Source: Linnemannia elongata (Eukaryota > Mortierellomycota > Mortierellomycetes > Mortierellales > Mortierellaceae). Taken from it: DNA of 64,000 nt. Positions 11,761 through 22,181 of this stretch are shown here, one piece after another (position 1 is the stretch's first letter; each line of letters starts with the position of its first letter). The notes beneath the pieces were generated by a model. It searched no databases. It saw only the letters and a program-made list of their open reading frames with translations, and had not been told where the DNA came from. The DNA is taken from the NCBI GenBank assembly GCA_036320915.1, contig JAXBDG010000009.1, positions 496,001-560,000 of the forward strand, in the 5' to 3' direction. Made by a program: the position numbers and the translations under genes.

Positions 11761-14348
11761 GAGCTAACTAGTAGTAGCAGTAATAGTATTGACCATTGGA
11801 ATCCTTGCTTTCTACTTTTTGTATGTTGATTGTCATCGACTCGTCACTCAAAGAAAATATCCTTCGCCCGTGTTGAGATTGCCAATGGACGTCAACAACG
11901 CAAAAAAAACAAGGAACGTGCACTTGTTCTCATTCTCTCTACTCATTTAACCTTCGAATGAACAGAATAGCAAAACAGAATAAAATAAAAAGGAGATCGG
12001 TCGTTCGTAATGTGTACAACCGTAACAGGCATAAACAATGTTGAAAGAGTGCAAAAAGGCAGATTGGCGATAGAATACCGAGAAGCTGACGCGTCGTGTG
12101 TGTCTGTATGGTCTCTCTCCAATCTCACATCCAAACTAGCCACTTATAATACACGCCTACTGCTGCTGCTACTGTTCGCGACTAAGTCGATCATCGACTT
12201 GTTTGATTGCAATAACAATACGACGATGCCCTTCGTCGCTTTACTACTTGTTCTTATTACATTTTGTGCTTCGTGTGCGCCTGTCATGCCCCACCGTATT
12301 TGCTGCACAAAGTGGCTATTGATTTTACTGCACCGCAAAAAAACAAAAGGCTTCCTTCCTATTATCGTTTTTGCTTCTTCTGTGTGCCTGTCGGTTAAAC
12401 CGAAGAAGCACTGGAATAACAAGGCCAGCAGGAAAAAAAACCCCCCAAATGGAACTGAACTGTCGTAGACCGATTTACCCATAATAAAAGCTAAGAAAGG
12501 CAAAGCATTCAACAAGCAGTTCCAATTTCGATGGAATTGATCGTCCTTCTCCTAAGGTGAGTGTATCATCTTGTCCTCTGTTGATATTCACCTATGTACT
12601 TTGTTTCTCTCGTTATCAATGTGGGACTTTTTATTTCGGCGAAAACACTTGCGCAGGAAAGGATGTAGATGTAGTCTATAAATTGAGCGAAAGCATCAAG
12701 GATTACCAACAGCAGAAAGAAGTATTTGACAACAGAACGAAAAAAGGGAGACGACAGAAAGGAAAAAAAGGGAGCATGCAATTGTAAGTAAGGGAGGGCA
12801 AGAAGGAGCACGTAAGGAGTAGATTTTTGTTTTTGAGCACAAACGAGGAGGTTTTTCTTCTTGTCAACAAAGGAGCAGGAGTAAGGAGGTCCATCTAAAG
12901 CATCGGACCACAGTGAAGCATGAGAACTCTTGGCTGCAATAAAGCATGACGGATAAGCATGAAAGGGTGTAGCACGTTTGATGATCCCAGCTACACGCAC
13001 AAAATGGAACGACCAGAAGAATTGTAAGGAAGCGGAAGGCACTGTTAGTGAAAATTTCACTGCTCTCACTTTCGACCAAATGTCAGCAACAACCCATCTA
13101 CAACTCCCCATTTTTTTTGCTTGTCTTCACCCTTCTCTATTTCTTTCCCTCCGTTGTTTTTCCTTCTCACTCTTTCTTTTTCCCCGCCTTCAATTGGATC
13201 AAAGGAACTACCGTCAGACTGTTGTCTCTCTTTCCCCCTTTGGTTTTTCGCGCATTGTATTAGAAGGCTATCTTTTTTTTTTGCAATCCATTTTTCTCTC
13301 GTCGAGGCCATTCACTTCTTCCTACAAAGCCCCTTCTACCTAGAATATCCCGAAGAACAATTAGCTTTCCGACCTGGCATCCATTTCCTCCCTTTTCTCT
13401 GCAGCGTTCGTCCTCCTCCTCCTTCTGAACCCCGTACTGTATTAAGGGACCGCCCCAGGGTCGAAGTTACAGAATCTTTGGAAGAGCTGGGTCAGCGGCT
13501 CTTCTTGTTGATTAAAACAGGACGCAGTTCAAATGCAATTTGGGACCTGTCATATTGAGTATTATTGTAAGGAGTAGGAGTAGGGTGTTTGACAGCAATG
13601 GGCTGAGGCGTCTATTTACCCATAAGGAGCCTGTTCGCCTAGTTTTCTCCGAACGCATTTTTTGGTCACTGCCTACCCTACGCGGCCACGAAATAAGAGC
13701 AGACGCGTGCAGTCTCAGCCGCATCAACCATTTTTTAAGCTTTCGTGACACAAATCGACTCTTTGACTCTATCTTATGCCAATTTTTTTTTCTTTCAAAG
13801 ACATCAGCGTGTCTTGTGACAGTGGAAGCCCCATTGATCAAGGGTGCAACCTTTGAGATGCGTTTGCATTGTTGGACAAAAGAGGTGTCTGGCAAATCGG
13901 CACTTTTTGAGATGCAAGAAACCATGTACCCTGTTGTGTACAAGCATGCATAATTAGCAAGGGAAAAAAAAAACGGCATTAAGGCACCCTTTAGGTAGGT
14001 TGTGGACAATGCAAAAGAAAAGATCTAAATATTTTGGTGAGCGATTCGCAGTAATTTTGCGTTGATCGTTTTCTGAAAAGAAGAAGAGGAGAAGTCGGAG
14101 AAGGGGGGTTGGTTACATCCCTTCGGGAAAGGATTATCTAGAATCAAGGGTCAAACAACAAAATGGATGGAGACGAATGGCGGGTGGGCGCAAAGGGGCC
14201 AAGTTTACAGGAAGGGGGGCACAGGATGGTAGTAGTTATAGCCATAGCATAGAGAGCCCTTAGGCGCGCAATGTACTGTCTGGCCAACATGGTTATAACT
14301 CGCGAAAATAAAATAAAATAAAAAGGGCATCAAAGTTGGGCCATATTA
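11761..14348. other. Intergenic, 2.6 kb without a recognised gene
   Basis: Open frames of 120-181 codons occur on both strands and overlap each other (for example 12566-13111 minus and 13512-14009 minus), but none has a recognisable domain, clean splice partners or a convincing composition. It includes the 3' region of the gene ending at 14349. An unrecognised ncRNA or small gene cannot be excluded. Confidence 0.4.
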
Positions 14349-16859
14349 TTATGAATAGGAGTACAAGTAAGGATCAGAAAGAACGACAAACGGCTGACTA
14401 ACATCCTCCACAACAGGACCACCTCCGACTCCACTCATACCCCGGATTCGGACATGATACGTCCCCGTAGGCACCCAAGCCGGCAAAGTAACCTGCACAG
14501 CTCCCCACGTAGCTGGAACCCGGTCCGTCAACAATGCCACCGGCGGTTGCTGATCCAGTGCCACCTGTGCTATCGCTTCTCTCGTCCATGTCATTTGTTG
14601 CTCCTTGGGATTTATCGGTGTTGCGACGAGTTCGATATCCAGCAGAAGGGTTGTTTGATGAGGGGATTGTTGTGGTATCCGCCAGGAGATGATCCGGTCC
14701 CGATTCGACCTCCAGGTGACAGGTGCTTGTGAGTCAGTTTCGACGGCTCCTTGCCAGATCCTTGTGTTCAGCGCTCCCCTCGCCTGGCCTCCTTGTTCTA
14801 CTTGAGGTATGAGCTCCTGCTCATTCTCATCCTTCTCGTCGTCATCCCGATCTGTTACTAATTCCGCAATCTCATCCTGTTGCATACTATCGCCGCCGAC
14901 ATCGCCGTCCCTCTTCAACAAAGCGCCACCATTCCAAACATCCATCAATTCCTGAAGCCCCGCAATCTCAGGATCCCACTCCGACATTGGGTATATCACT
15001 TCATCCCCCACCTCCACCTTTACATCTTCGTTATTCTGACCGCCCTCCTTCAACTGCTTCTTCAATTGCTCGATCCGTTCTTGCCGAGCCTCAAGTGCAT
15101 CCATCTCAGCGTCCTCAAACTGCTCCAGCTCTTGTACCAGGAAATCAGGTATCACATCTTTAATATTCGGTCCAACAAACTCCTGGTATCGGAACGCATC
15201 CTGAGGGAAGACCGTTCGTTCGTATGTGCGCTTGTCCTGTCGTCGCCTTAATGGTGGTGCTGGTGGTGCCGAGGAAGCTGAGGAGCTCATGACAGGAGAT
15301 GATCCAGCGTCGGCGGTAAAGGATGATGTCTCAACTTCCGTTGCAGTAGCTGCCTTGTTACTGTTGTTGCTGCCCCAAGGAGGATGCGCCAAGAAGCCCT
15401 TGATCCGATGATGAACCCCCGACAACCGTCCGAGCCCCAATTCCCATCCCCACCTTCCACCACCATCCCCACTCTCATCCACAACAACAGGCTTCGGTTC
15501 CCGGAACTCCTCAATCGCCAAATGCTCCTCCCGCAAGATGGCCTTCTGCTGTTCCCAGCTCGTGCGCTCTGAGGGCTTCGACGAAGTGGACTCTGCAAGA
15601 CTCCAGCGCTCCTGACGGGTCTCTATACTCAGGGTCTCAATAAACTCTTCCCACTCCAGATCCTGGGGTCCTAACTTCGTCACCTCGATCGCCTCGGCAC
15701 TCCTCCAGATCCCGACCTGTCGTGGGAAACAATTGTTGCTCCATATGTCCTCCTTCAGGCGACCTGGTGACGAGAGGAGTACGCTGTCCGAGGCTTCCCC
15801 CCAGTCACTGTCCTTGCCATCTTTGTCATAGCCGTTGTCCTTGCCTTTATCCTCGTCAGCAGAGGAGGCAAACAGATCGCAGTCAGGCGAAGAAGGAACC
15901 GGCTCCTCCCAGAATTGGATCTGCAACCTGTACCATCCCTCAAGCACCTCCGGTCGCAGCTGGATATGCGCCTGGAGAGACGACACAGGAACTCGCGTCA
16001 ACAGCAACTCGTTCGACTTGACCTGGTCCAATGGAATCAACTGAAAGTCCATTACCAGCTCGCTCCCCACTCGCAGTCTCTGCTTCTCCACCACCGGTCC
16101 TGTAATCCGCTCGTCGCTGACGGTGGCTCCAGGTTGTGTTGTCGCGGCCTCATACCGCCTCATCTGCTCCTGTCTTCGCGCCTCAGCAATCGTCAACCCC
16201 TCCTCAATCCGCTCTCTCAGATCCTCATCCACCGTCCAGTCCAAAGTATAACTCATCCGGTACCGCCAAGGAGCCTCAATCACCGCCATGTGGAATCCAG
16301 GTAAACTGTTCTGCCCATATACTGGTCCCAGATACTGTCTACCTTGCACCGACACTGGCTCCGCCATCACCTCCTGCTGTACTACCTCCCGCCCCTGTTC
16401 ATCGAGCACAGGCTTCTTCTTCTTTTTCTTCTTATTCTTGCGTCGTTTAGCAGAAGCGTTAAGAGGTCTCGGCCGCTTGTCTGGATAGACCCCCAAGTAA
16501 ACATCGAATTCTGTTTGGTCGACCACAAACACCGGTTGGATGTCGTATAGTTGGTTCTGTTGCTGATATCGTTGTCGCTGTAGTTGTAGGAGCCCTTTCT
16601 CGTCCTCTTGGTCCTGTGGATCGGGTAGACTTGCTGGTCGTGTATGAGGGACTGTTGTTATTCCTCGCTTGGCAAGTGAAGGCTGGTCCTTTGATGGTGA
16701 TGATGATGATGAGAGCACGCGTAGATCCTTGGGGGTGGAGGCGATCGGCCGTACGCGGACAGACTCTGTTGAGAGGACGACGAACGAGGAAACGATAAGG
16801 TATGAGAGCAATACCGTCGTCACGGCGCTCCTGGGTCTCAGTAATAATAGGTTGACCAT
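14349..16859 (-). CDS. Secreted/ER-lumenal protein with KNH/Kre9-like C-terminal domain, function unknown
   Basis: A single uninterrupted frame of 836 residues. Residues about 10-32 form a hydrophobic signal sequence (TTVLLSYLIVSSFVVL), followed by a Ser-rich segment. A Lys-rich run (KRRKNKKKKKKKP) lies near residue 140. The middle is rich in acidic and Gln residues, with likely coiled-coil (FEDAEMDALEARQERIEQLK) and disordered parts. The last 110 residues (ISWRIPQQSP, then LVATPINPK, VALLTDRVPATWGAVQVTLP, TGTYHVRIRGMS) resemble the beta-sandwich of Kre9/Knh1-type Ser/Thr-rich wall proteins. In that family such domains occur in proteins of the secretory route and cell-wall glucan assembly. 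There is no clear C-terminal GPI signal. The domain call is a pattern judgement; the remainder is unrecognised. Confidence 0.75.
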   Translation of the reverse strand: MVNLLLLRPRSAVTTVLLSYLIVSSFVVLSTESVRVRPIASTPKDLRVLSSSSSPSKDQPSLAKRGITTVPHTRPASLPDPQDQEDEKGLLQLQRQRYQQQNQLYDIQPVFVVDQTEFDVYLGVYPDKRPRPLNASAKRRKNKKKKKKKPVLDEQGREVVQQEVMAEPVSVQGRQYLGPVYGQNSLPGFHMAVIEAPWRYRMSYTLDWTVDEDLRERIEEGLTIAEARRQEQMRRYEAATTQPGATVSDERITGPVVEKQRLRVGSELVMDFQLIPLDQVKSNELLLTRVPVSSLQAHIQLRPEVLEGWYRLQIQFWEEPVPSSPDCDLFASSADEDKGKDNGYDKDGKDSDWGEASDSVLLSSPGRLKEDIWSNNCFPRQVGIWRSAEAIEVTKLGPQDLEWEEFIETLSIETRQERWSLAESTSSKPSERTSWEQQKAILREEHLAIEEFREPKPVVVDESGDGGGRWGWELGLGRLSGVHHRIKGFLAHPPWGSNNSNKAATATEVETSSFTADAGSSPVMSSSASSAPPAPPLRRRQDKRTYERTVFPQDAFRYQEFVGPNIKDVIPDFLVQELEQFEDAEMDALEARQERIEQLKKQLKEGGQNNEDVKVEVGDEVIYPMSEWDPEIAGLQELMDVWNGGALLKRDGDVGGDSMQQDEIAELVTDRDDDEKDENEQELIPQVEQGGQARGALNTRIWQGAVETDSQAPVTWRSNRDRIISWRIPQQSPHQTTLLLDIELVATPINPKEQQMTWTREAIAQVALDQQPPVALLTDRVPATWGAVQVTLPAWVPTGTYHVRIRGMSGVGGGPVVEDVSQPFVVLSDPYLYSYS

Positions 16860-17385
16860 ATTGTCCTTGTCATGAAAGCTGAAAATGGTGAAAAGTGAAC
16901 AAGCGAACGAAAGAGAAGATGCGAGTGAAAGAGTGTCGGGAGTGAAGTAAAGGAGCGAAAAAAGAAGAAGAATAGACTGACATACGGAGAGAAAGAAGGA
17001 AGAGGAAGATAGACAACATTCCTGAGTTCCCCAGTCTTTGCTTCCACTGTCGAATCTGTGCCTGACTTGCCCTCCTCATCCAGCACATCCACATATCATT
17101 CCAGTCCCTCCCACTCCCTGACTTCTACTCTACCCCCTTATTTCTCTCCCTCCTCCTCATCTCTTTTTCATCTGTGCTCCTTCCCTTGCCTCTGCCGACG
17201 AAGGTGTCCCGTATCTTGTCGGTGTTATTGAATTATCCGGTGTTGCCAACATATTACGAAATACCATGGCTCGAATGTTTCTTGCTTTTTGCTTTTTTAT
17301 TTCGACAAGGGAGAGAGAGAGAGAAACCCTGCTCCTGTAAACCAAACAATGAACCAAGGACGCCACCAAAGGACCCTTTCCTTTC
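16860..17385. other. Intergenic, promoter of the KNH-like gene and 3' region of RPN5
   Basis: Both neighbours are on the minus strand. The minus strand is pyrimidine-rich before the ATG at 16859. A short open frame (16838-17092, minus) runs into the gene out of frame, so it is probably leader. Nothing else is supported. Confidence 0.5.
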
Positions 17386-19617
17386 TTAGATGACCTTGGT
17401 GATGCTATGGATGATCTCCTCCTTAGTGATCAAGTGGCAGGTCTTCTCAATCAATCCAAGGAGCGCGTTAATATCCTGCGACCACTCGTTCAAGACCTCG
17501 TTGGCGTGCTTGGACTTCGCAAACGAAACAATACCCGCTGGACGATCAATCTTGGCATAGATCGTCTTGGACACAACCAACTTGGACAAGAACTCCTCGC
17601 AATCCTTGTCTGGCAGGTCCAGCAGCTGTGTCAAACGCTTCGTCGTAATGCGTGTGTAATATTTGGCAATCACGCGAATGTTCTATTGGGTTGAGAGGAG
17701 AATATATGATTAGTCCATCAGCGGAAAGGGGGGAAGTACGAGCGAGTAACAATTAACCAGCACCAAGCGATTGCTTACGTGTTCAACGACGCGGTTGTGG
17801 AGCTCCTTCAGTCTCTTTCTCGCGGCCTCGTCACCTGTCGCCAGAGCGGTGTTCTGGCCCAATGTGGGACCATAGATCTGCTCAATCATGGCCCAGCGCA
17901 TCAACTCCGTCGTAATAAAGCACTTCAACAAGTCCCTATAGACGGGGGTGTCGACTTCATCCGCCTCAATGTATACTCTCTGGATCAGATCAGATTGCTC
18001 GTTGTCAAAAGGAGCAAGCACAACGAACAACACTGCATTCTCAACAGCCTAATAATGCATTACCGTAACATGAAAAGGATAAGCGATATTAGTGCTAATC
18101 CTCAAATAGAGATGTAAATGATTCCGTCAAGAAAGATGATGATCTAAAGACGCTGATAGGTACCTTTTTGGCTTGTGCTGGGTCTGCCTTGACGATGGGG
18201 GTATCGTAGATTTGCCGGTAGTGCTTGCAGACCTGCAAGTACTCGTTCTCATGCAAAGAGTACTCAATCATCAAGTCGTAGAAGCGAAGTTTCAAGTCCT
18301 ATATACCAGTTGGAAAAAAAGGAAATGAGTAGTGTCAGACACTGTTGTCGATAAATGCTTCCAGTCAACAGATTTCACGCTCAACGGTCCCAATGCTGAA
18401 GGGCGGGATGCCTAGCGTTCATACCTGGACCTCGGTCTCCTTGAAATATCTGATGTTGATCTTTTTGCTGATAATGTTGGCGCGGACATAGTCTCTCTTC
18501 AGCAGGCAGAGACGCATCTGCTCCAGAATGAAATCGGTCTTTTCGCGCTTCTCCATCGATCCAAATGTCTCGACCTAGCATTTCAAACAACAAACATATG
18601 AAGAATATTAGATTTATGTTCAATACGATGTATGCCTCCATTTCCTGTTGCGACTGTCGGTAACGGGATCGAGGTCCAGATGTGTTACCTGAAGGTCCTG
18701 CATGATATCGGCCGCTTCATTCACGTTGCCTTCGTCCTCCTTGATCTTGGCAAGAATACGGGTCACACGAGCGCGCTCCACTTCCAAGTACACCTAATTC
18801 ACGACAATATTCACAAACGAGAAAGAATGGTCAGTAAACGGTGTTCATTTCTGCACAACTTTCCTCCAGGAGAGCTAATATCGTCGAAAATGACCAATAA
18901 AAACCATAGTCTTTGTTCCGCTACCTTTCCGTCTGTGACAGTCCTGAGGGTATCGATGAGTTCCAGCTTGGTCTTCATGTCAGGGGTCTTCTCAAGGCAC
19001 TCCATCGACTCCTGGATCATCCTTGTGATGGCCTGCTTCAGTTGACCGTGCTTCTTCGAGAGGAGGACAATGTACTCCTGCATCAACTTCCAATCCTGAG
19101 CCTCGAAAGTCAACTGGATAAACTTTTTCAAAACGCGTGTGCTGGAAGCGAGATCCGCAGCCTAGATGAAGAGAAAGTGAGGCAAAAGGAGGGACCAGTT
19201 AGTGATTGATACTCCCACGAAACAGAGCTTGATCAATTGATAGTTTGCCAATGAAAGGACCATCCAACGTTGGTCACCGGGTCAGAAAGAGGGTAACTTA
19301 CAGAGCGGGTCTGCTTCTCGAGAACCAACAGCTGCTCGAAAGACTTGGTGATCTGTCCGGTCTATTATAAAAAATTGTCAACGTTGGGGAAAGGAGTGTC
19401 TTTTAGATAATTGATCCATGGTATCGAGCGTTTTATGAGCTCCTCGCAAGAAAGCGACAGTTATGTCCAGCAAGAAGGGCCATTGCAATTGACGTCTGCT
19501 ATCTTGCCCAACAGCAAGGAGTACGAAGCGTACCTTGGCATGGGCCTCAATCTCTGGGAACTGGGCATCGACGATAGCCGAGCAGTCCTTCTCCATCTTT
19601 TGAATTGGCTCGTCCAT
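17386..19617 (-). CDS. RPN5: 26S proteasome regulatory lid subunit RPN5 (PSMD12)
   Basis: Eight minus-strand exons (19617-19534, 19361-19302, 19161-18925, 18793-18689, 18574-18425, 18298-18164, 18048-17779, 17682-17386), nearly all phase 0 with GT-AG introns, give 445 residues, the same length as yeast Rpn5. It is a structural subunit of the 19S lid, next to the Rpn11 deubiquitinase module; related PCI subunits also occur in the COP9 signalosome and eIF3. The N-terminal two-thirds is a helical repeat solenoid ([20 protein letters not shown], then [18 protein letters not shown]). The C-terminal PCI domain includes [20 protein letters not shown] and [20 protein letters not shown], followed by the long C-terminal helix of lid subunits. 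It is divergent from SGF29 and shares its 427-base promoter spacer. Confidence 0.96.
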
Positions 19618-20044
19618 GGTGAGTATTTGTTGTTGAGGTGTCTTGTTGGGGTAATGGGTATCGATACTGGTATATCGTTATCGTAGTTGATTGTTTCGCT
19701 GCTGAGAGTATTGTCGTCCTTTTGTATATTGTGTCAACTGCCTGGACAATGAATGGGGTGTGAGATAAAAAAGGGTTTGAATGTAAAGTAAAAAGAAGAG
19801 GCGGAGTGGTGGTCGAGTGGTGGTCGGTATATGTGTCCAGTTGGTTTCGTGCTTGCGCGTTCTGAGGCGAATACGCGCCCACTTTCTCTGTGTCGTCAAC
19901 AAATACGATCACATACACATCCGGTGATGTCATCAGGAACGGGCGCCCACAGGCCTCGCCCAAAAATTTGGGCGAGTCTAACTTGTCCAACCCCTCCTGA
20001 ACAAAAAGGCTTTCAGACAAGACTAGGACCTCTATTAAAAAACC
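19618..20044. promoter_or_regulatory. Bidirectional promoter spacer RPN5/SGF29 with palindromes
   Basis: This 427-base spacer lies between divergent ATGs. It contains three close palindromic elements: TGATG-T-CATCA (19925-19935, a CRE/ATF-like half-site arrangement), GGGCGCCC (19941-19948), and a perfect inverted repeat of 10-base arms CTCGCCCAAA / TTTGGGCGAG separated by AA (19955-19976). They are candidates for shared dimeric factor sites. I did not find the proteasome element GGTGGCAAA. Confidence 0.5.
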
Positions 20045-21833
20045 ATGGCAGACAGGAAGAATCATCGGGCAGGAGCAGGAACACCTGCAGGACTCTCGGG
20101 AAGTGTAACCAACGGAGGGACGACTGCAGGAGGTTTAGCGGCCACTGCCACTGGTGGTGCTACTGCCTCACGGATAGGGTCACTGGACGACCCTCTGGAC
20201 GAGGTTGCAGTCTGGAAGAACATTCAGGCCGAGCTTCAATGCCTAGCCGACATCAGGGACATGAGCGATGACATCATCCTCACCCTCGACAAAGTCCCCG
20301 AAGGTGAATATTCACACGAACTATGGAAAACAACATAGGCGCCTAGGGAAATCGGAGAGTATGCTGAAATGGTTTCTCTTCCATATCTGACAAGAACTTT
20401 TCAACTTGATTTATTTGACTACCCGCCACCAATGTATCAGGACGACCAAACAGGTCTTCGTTGTGTCAGGAGGCAGTTGAAAAGGCCAGGGAAGAACGAG
20501 AGTAAGTAACATGTTTCTTTGTACCACCTGTCACTCAGATATTCACCACAGCTCAATAAACAGATCTCTTCAACGAATACTTACAATTGCTATCCCTTTT
20601 CGACGCGCTTATTCTCAGGATCATCCAAAGGGCATTGGAGGGCTTGAACATTCTGATTACTTTGCGCGACAGCGATGCTAATGGTATGCAGGAAACAATT
20701 GGCACATGATTAGCAGTTGCTCTGTGAGGCGGATCATGAATTAGCAAAAAGGATAGGCAGAGCTAACAACCTCGTCGGAGGACTCTTCTATCCATGTCTA
20801 GCGGATAACACACCGGAAGGAAAGAGAAAGAAACGCAAGATTGAGGCAGAGGGACTTATTTCCAACTCAAAAAAGATCCGAAGGTACCGATCGAAGGCCA
20901 TGGCGTTATAATTGTATCTGAAAAACCAGGGTGGCATTGATCCAGAATTGACTGATCTAACGTTTGGCCACTTTTCGACTCTTTTTTTTTATAGATACTC
21001 TGCTGCAGACCCAAACGGAATCATACCTGTTGGACATCAGGTATGGCAGCATTACTGGACAAAGGAAACAGGATGTCAAGCGTTTGTTGACCATTCATGA
21101 ACTTTTGTGTACTCGCCTGCTAATAGCAACCATATGTATCTCTTTCTCACTTTTAGGTGGCAGCAAGGACACCAAAGGATAAGAACAAAGTGGAAGAATG
21201 GATCCTGGCTCGAGTTTTGTCATACTCATCTGAGAAGAACAAGTAACGTTGCAGCAACTTTCTTGTGTATTCCATAGTGACGGAAGCTTACTATGAATAC
21301 GAGTCTGACCTACCACACATCTCTCCTCAACCTTTTGTGTCTCGTTAGATATGTTGTCGAAGACGATGAAGCTGACGACTATGGCAAAAAGATGTAAGAT
21401 CTCATTCTTTGCCAACCAATTGTTTCACGAACGTTATCCTCTATCGATCATACTAACTCGTCGTCATCCATTTTCTTCTGTTTGTAGGACTTACACGCTG
21501 AGCGCAAGGAGTGTGATTATGATTATGGACGATCAGGAGGCGGTTCCAGAGTTCCCCACAGGACACACCGTATTGGCATTATATCCCTCGACGACCTGCT
21601 TCTACAAAGCCATCGTCGTCCGTCCACCGTCCAAGGTACAAAGCATACCTCTTGTCTCCAGCCTAATCCCGCTTTTATTTCGCGTTTTCTAACCCGCATA
21701 CTTCTGGCTTTGCTGTCAAATATAGGACACCGGTCATTCAACACCATTGTACACCATCAAATTCGACGATGACGAGGGCAATGAGCGGACAGCTCCTCCT
21801 AAGATGGTTCTGGATATGCCAAAGTTGAAGTAA
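20045..21833 (+). CDS. SGF29: SAGA-associated factor 29 (SGF29), tandem-Tudor H3K4me reader
   Basis: The nine-exon model (20045-20303, 20441-20501, 20619-20683, 20745-20883, 20995-21040, 21157-21242, 21349-21393, 21488-21635, 21726-21833) gives 318 residues (human 293). The protein is the SAGA/ATAC histone acetyltransferase subunit that binds H3K4me2/3 and recruits Gcn5. It has a Gly/Ala/Thr-rich N-terminus, a coiled coil (CQEAVEKAREEREIIQRALE), a basic stretch (GKRKKRKIEAEG), then the SGF29 C-terminal tandem Tudor (VAARTPKDK, EEWILARVLSYSSEKNKYVV, YTLSARSVIMI, GHTVLALYPSTTCFYKAIVV, YTIKFDDDEGNE). Aromatic residues typical of the methyl-lysine pocket are present. Exons 2-4 are the least certain. 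The end is read as TAA at 21831-21833, although a GTAAGA donor overlaps the stop and a short acidic downstream exon is possible. Confidence 0.9.
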
Positions 21834-22181
21834 GACGACATAAAACCAACTTCTGGGCAAGCGCTGCATAGGACAGGCAGGATATGACCGGGAAGTGCAG
21901 GGGCATCAGGAAAGAGGGACCACGCAGTCATTTTTCCGGCTCAGTCTCTCTCTCCTTTCTTTCATTCACTTCCCTCAGCAAGCAACAGAAGAAGACAATA
22001 ATGACATTAGCGTGTATGACTACGAGGATCACTTTTTTTCACGGTCGACTCTTTTATCAAACGGGTACTTTTTCACATAGTTTAGGCAGAAACTGCACTC
22101 ATGAGTCGACTAAAAGCATGTATTTTTAATTTCATTATCGATCGTTGTTTTTATTCCTGAAATGCAACTGAAATTTGTCAC
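21834..22181. other. Convergent spacer SGF29 / flavoprotein
   Basis: About 350 bases between two converging genes. It contains a short open stretch (about 21977-22080) encoding an acidic peptide that might be an alternative last SGF29 exon, and AT-rich sequence near 22120-22160 suitable for 3'-end formation. Confidence 0.4.

Noticed and set aside
12566..13111. 181-codon minus-strand frame in the gene-free region
   Set aside because: No recognisable domain, hydrophobic low-complexity end, and overlapping open frames on the other strand of similar quality. It was kept only as unexplained DNA.
20552..20683. Longer SGF29 exon 3 starting at CACAG or AAACAG
   Set aside because: These acceptors either meet an early stop or break the frame. 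The acceptor TTATTCTCAG at 20618 has a pyrimidine tract and gives the continuous coiled coil.
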